Shown in pieces: positions 6,349 through 7,694 of a stretch of 7,694 bases of DNA. The DNA is from DATKKG01 sp964475215 (GTDB taxonomy: Archaea > Thermoproteota > Nitrososphaeria > Conexivisphaerales > DTJL01), in contig CAYYVT010000017.1 in NCBI GenBank assembly GCA_964475215.1, positions 1 through 7,694 on the forward strand, in the 5' to 3' direction. A program made the translations under genes and the position numbers. The first letter of the stretch is position 1. Each line of letters starts with the position of its first letter. Under the pieces are notes generated by a model that saw nothing but the letters and a program-made list of their open reading frames with translations, ran no database searches and was not told the DNA's origin.

Positions 6349-6389
6349 GTCAAATTCGTAAGACCAAGAAAGGCCCTAGCGAATTTGAC
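6349..6389. repeat. Perfect 10-bp inverted repeat with 21-nt loop
   Basis: GTCAAATTCG (6349-6358) is exactly complementary to CGAATTTGAC (6380-6389), with 21 bases between. One arm directly abuts the TGA of the 34-codon minus-strand gene (6390-6392), and the other lies about 30 bp upstream of the TATA box of the 37-codon gene. In RNA it would form a 10-bp stem whose loop contains TTTCTT on the minus strand, suitable as an end-of-transcript structure. In DNA it could be an operator. The repeat itself is seen directly; its role is open. Confidence 0.6.
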
Positions 6390-6494
6390 TCACAAATCGG
6401 AGCAGTCTATCTTGAAGCCATAGATGGGACAGGCCTCTTTGCAGTGAATCTCGACCATCCTGGCGCCGCCCATGATCTCCTTGAGTTCCGCCAT
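6390..6494 (-). CDS. 34-residue degenerate zinc-ribbon paralogue
   Basis: The translated product is 34 residues and matches the neighbouring 37-residue zinc-ribbon protein over its second half: HCKEACPIYGFKIDCSD against RCEDLCPNCGYKIACSD. It keeps Cys18, Cys22 and Cys31 (equal to Cys22, 26 and 35 of the neighbour). The whole first CPxC knuckle is missing (IMGG stands in its place), and the second knuckle cysteine is Tyr25. It therefore cannot bind zinc as a normal ribbon on its own. The frame, start ATG and stop are intact, so it is either a working protein with a new binding mode or a decaying copy. A weak TATA-like ACTTAACG lies about 22-25 bp before the ATG, shared with the divergent deoxyhypusine synthase-family gene. 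The resemblance to the neighbour is the main support. Confidence 0.6.
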   Translation of the reverse strand: MAELKEIMGGARMVEIHCKEACPIYGFKIDCSDL

Positions 6495-6511
6495 CTTCGC
6501 CTAATGGGAAA

Positions 6512-6523
6512 ACGTTAAGTGCT
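6512..6523. promoter_or_regulatory. Weak shared TATA-like element between divergent genes
   Basis: ACGTTAAGTGCT lies between the 34-codon gene (ATG at 6494, minus) and the deoxyhypusine synthase-family gene (ATG at 6547, plus). Read on either strand, its TTAA core is about 20-30 bp from the start codon, which fits short-leader or leaderless transcription both ways. The match to a TATA consensus is poor, so this rests mainly on position. Confidence 0.35.
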
Positions 6524-6546
6524 CAACAAAGAATAGGCTTGCAGAA

Positions 6547-7602
6547 ATGACCACCACCAAAGGGAGCGCTGGCTACATCGTTAGGAAGAAGAGCGACTAC
6601 CTCGGAGGCGTCATTGAGCATTTTGACATCAAGAAGAAGCATGATGTGGTCTCAATAATCGAGGACTACGGCTCGATGGCCTACTCGGCGAGGACGCTTT
6701 CGAGGGCATCCAAGATCTACGATAAGATGCTTGCCGACCCTGACTGCTCCATCATCCTCTGCCTCGCCGGCTCGCTCTTCAGCGCCGGGCTCAAGAACGT
6801 CGTGGTCGACATGGGCAACCACAACATGGTGGATGCAATCGTATCCACGGGGGCTATAATGGTCGACCAGGACTTCTTCGAAGGCCTCGGCTTCAAACAC
6901 TACATCGGGACTTCTATGGTGGACGACGACGAGCTTCAGAAGCTTCACATCGACAGGATCTACGACACCTACATCGACGAGGACGACCTGCGAATCTGTG
7001 ACGAGACGGTGGGCAAGATAGCGGATTCGTTGCCGGCGAAGCCCTTCTCCTCGAGGGAGTTCATCACAGAAATGGGGAGGTATCTGGATAAGAACGCAAA
7101 GAACAGGGAGTCGGTGGTCCTGGCCGCATACAAGAAAGAGGTGCCCGTATTCGTCCCTGCCTTCTCTGACTGCAGCGCTGGCTTCGGCCTCATCGAGCAC
7201 CAACTCCGCCGGAGGGAACACGTCACGCTTGATTCGGCGAGGGACTTCCTGGAGCTCACCAAGGTCAAGATGGCGGCTAAGGAGACGGGGCTTCTGATGA
7301 TAGGAGGAGGGGTTCCCAAGAATTTCGCTCAGGACGTCGTGGTGGCGGCCGACATCCTGACGGGGAAGACTAAGATGCACAAGTATGCTGTGCAGATCAC
7401 CGTCGCAGACGAGAGAGACGGGGGACTGTCGGGTTCGACCCTCAAGGAGGCTCACTCCTGGGGGAAGGTGGACTTGGGAGACACCCAGATGGTCTATGCC
7501 GAAGCGGCTTTCGCCTTTCCGCTCCTTGCCGCCTACGCATACAGGAAGGGGAGCTGGAGGTCCAGGGCCCCGAGAAGGTTCGGACGCCTGTTCCTCGAGT
7601 AG
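6547..7602 (+). CDS. Deoxyhypusine synthase-family aminobutyltransferase (DHS-like/homospermidine type)
   Basis: DHS-family enzymes use NAD to move the aminobutyl group of spermidine onto a catalytic lysine and then to an acceptor: the eIF5A lysine in true DHS, or putrescine in homospermidine-forming relatives. The 351 residues show the family core: SLFSAGLKNVVVD near the NAD site, VFVPAFSDCSAGFG, the glycine motif GGGVPKNF at 253-260, RDGGLSGS from 290, and the catalytic SWGK with Trp305 and Lys307, lying 44 residues from the end as in human DHS. Compared with human DHS from memory, His288 is replaced by Asn259 and Asp316 by Leu294, while Glu323 is kept as Glu301. The forms VPKN and DGGLSGST recall cyanobacterial and other bacterial DHS-like proteins. 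Thus it may make homospermidine rather than hypusine; it could also be the only hypusine enzyme of this archaeon. The ATG at 6547 has no ribosome site and probably yields a nearly leaderless mRNA. Confidence 0.85.
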   Translation: MTTTKGSAGYIVRKKSDYLGGVIEHFDIKKKHDVVSIIEDYGSMAYSARTLSRASKIYDKMLADPDCSIILCLAGSLFSAGLKNVVVDMGNHNMVDAIVSTGAIMVDQDFFEGLGFKHYIGTSMVDDDELQKLHIDRIYDTYIDEDDLRICDETVGKIADSLPAKPFSSREFITEMGRYLDKNAKNRESVVLAAYKKEVPVFVPAFSDCSAGFGLIEHQLRRREHVTLDSARDFLELTKVKMAAKETGLLMIGGGVPKNFAQDVVVAADILTGKTKMHKYAVQITVADERDGGLSGSTLKEAHSWGKVDLGDTQMVYAEAAFAFPLLAAYAYRKGSWRSRAPRRFGRLFLE

Positions 7603-7694
7603 CCCTCCTGTCCCCGATATGTCCAGATCTCTTCAGATATCGCCGGACCGCGCCTTGTCAGCCACCCTAGGCCCCGGAGGTGCCGGCACTTCCC
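7603..7694. other. Terminal 92 bases with ambiguous partial frames
   Basis: Two readings compete. On the plus strand an ATG at 7619 opens a frame to the window edge (begins MSRSLQISPDRA), but no TATA box or ribosome site precedes it. On the minus strand a frame entering from the edge ends at a TGA at 7633-7635 (last residues KARSGDI), which would be the end of a convergent gene 30 bp from the previous stop. A weak 6-bp stem (CGATAT at 7615-7620, ATATCG at 7637-7642) lies between. Neither reading is supported enough to call a gene. Confidence 0.2.

Noticed and set aside
6283..6423. Plus-strand frame of 46 codons starting MPCGRL
   Set aside because: It lies antisense across the ends of both zinc-ribbon micro-genes, shows no motif, and has no suitably placed promoter or ribosome site.
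6652..7455. Long minus-strand frame of 267 codons opposite the DHS-family gene
   Set aside because: It is a mirror of the plus-strand coding frame, rich in Val/His/Asp/Arg with no domain features; the plus strand has the full DHS motif set.
1..7694. CRISPR arrays, tRNA/rRNA genes, insertion sequences, integrase or att sites
   Set aside because: No regularly spaced repeats, no cloverleaf or rRNA-like sequence, and no transposase or integrase motifs were seen on either strand.

Overview
The window looks like a chromosomal piece of a moderately GC-rich archaeon. The evidence is a deoxyhypusine synthase-family gene, an AK6/Fap7-type kinase, an archaeal-style type IV filament ATPase, a HerA-family ATPase, and TATA-like boxes centred about 26 bp upstream of start codons with no Shine-Dalgarno sequence, which is the pattern of leaderless transcripts. 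A TACK-group archaeon, perhaps a Thaumarchaeota/Nitrososphaeria relative, seems most likely. That placement is inference; no rRNA or other phylogenetic marker is present.

Positions 1-5466 hold a type IV filament locus arranged around a divergent promoter at about 688-695. To the left, on the minus strand, are two tandem, mutually similar, secreted or pilin-like proteins (292-648, and 1-291 which runs off the window). To the right, on the plus strand, is a tightly packed unit: a FlaI/TadA-like assembly ATPase (717-2219); two small membrane proteins that each resemble half of a FlaJ/TadC platform protein (2203-2862 and 2867-3538); a 61-residue Flp-like prepilin with a class III-type signal and Glu at mature position 5 (3585-3770); and a HerA/DUF87 (VirB4-like) ATPase (3784-5466). 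An assembly motor, a split platform and a minimal pilin next to a DNA-translocase-type ATPase make a compact Tad/Epd-like pilus set. The last gene raises the possibility of a DNA-handling role, by loose analogy with the crenarchaeal Ups/Ced systems.

Positions 5467-6546 run on the minus strand: an AK6/Fap7-type kinase that ends convergently 22 bp from the HerA gene, then two micro-genes of 37 and 34 codons. The 37-residue product is a six-cysteine zinc-ribbon protein. The 34-residue product is a recognisable paralogue that has lost half of those cysteines. A perfect 10-bp inverted repeat lies between the two micro-genes.

Positions 6547-7602 encode a deoxyhypusine synthase-family enzyme on the plus strand, divergent from the 34-codon gene. 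It keeps the catalytic Trp-Gly-Lys motif but differs from human deoxyhypusine synthase at two substrate-pocket positions, resembling the bacterial/cyanobacterial homospermidine-forming DHS-like group. The last 92 bases hold only ambiguous short reading frames.
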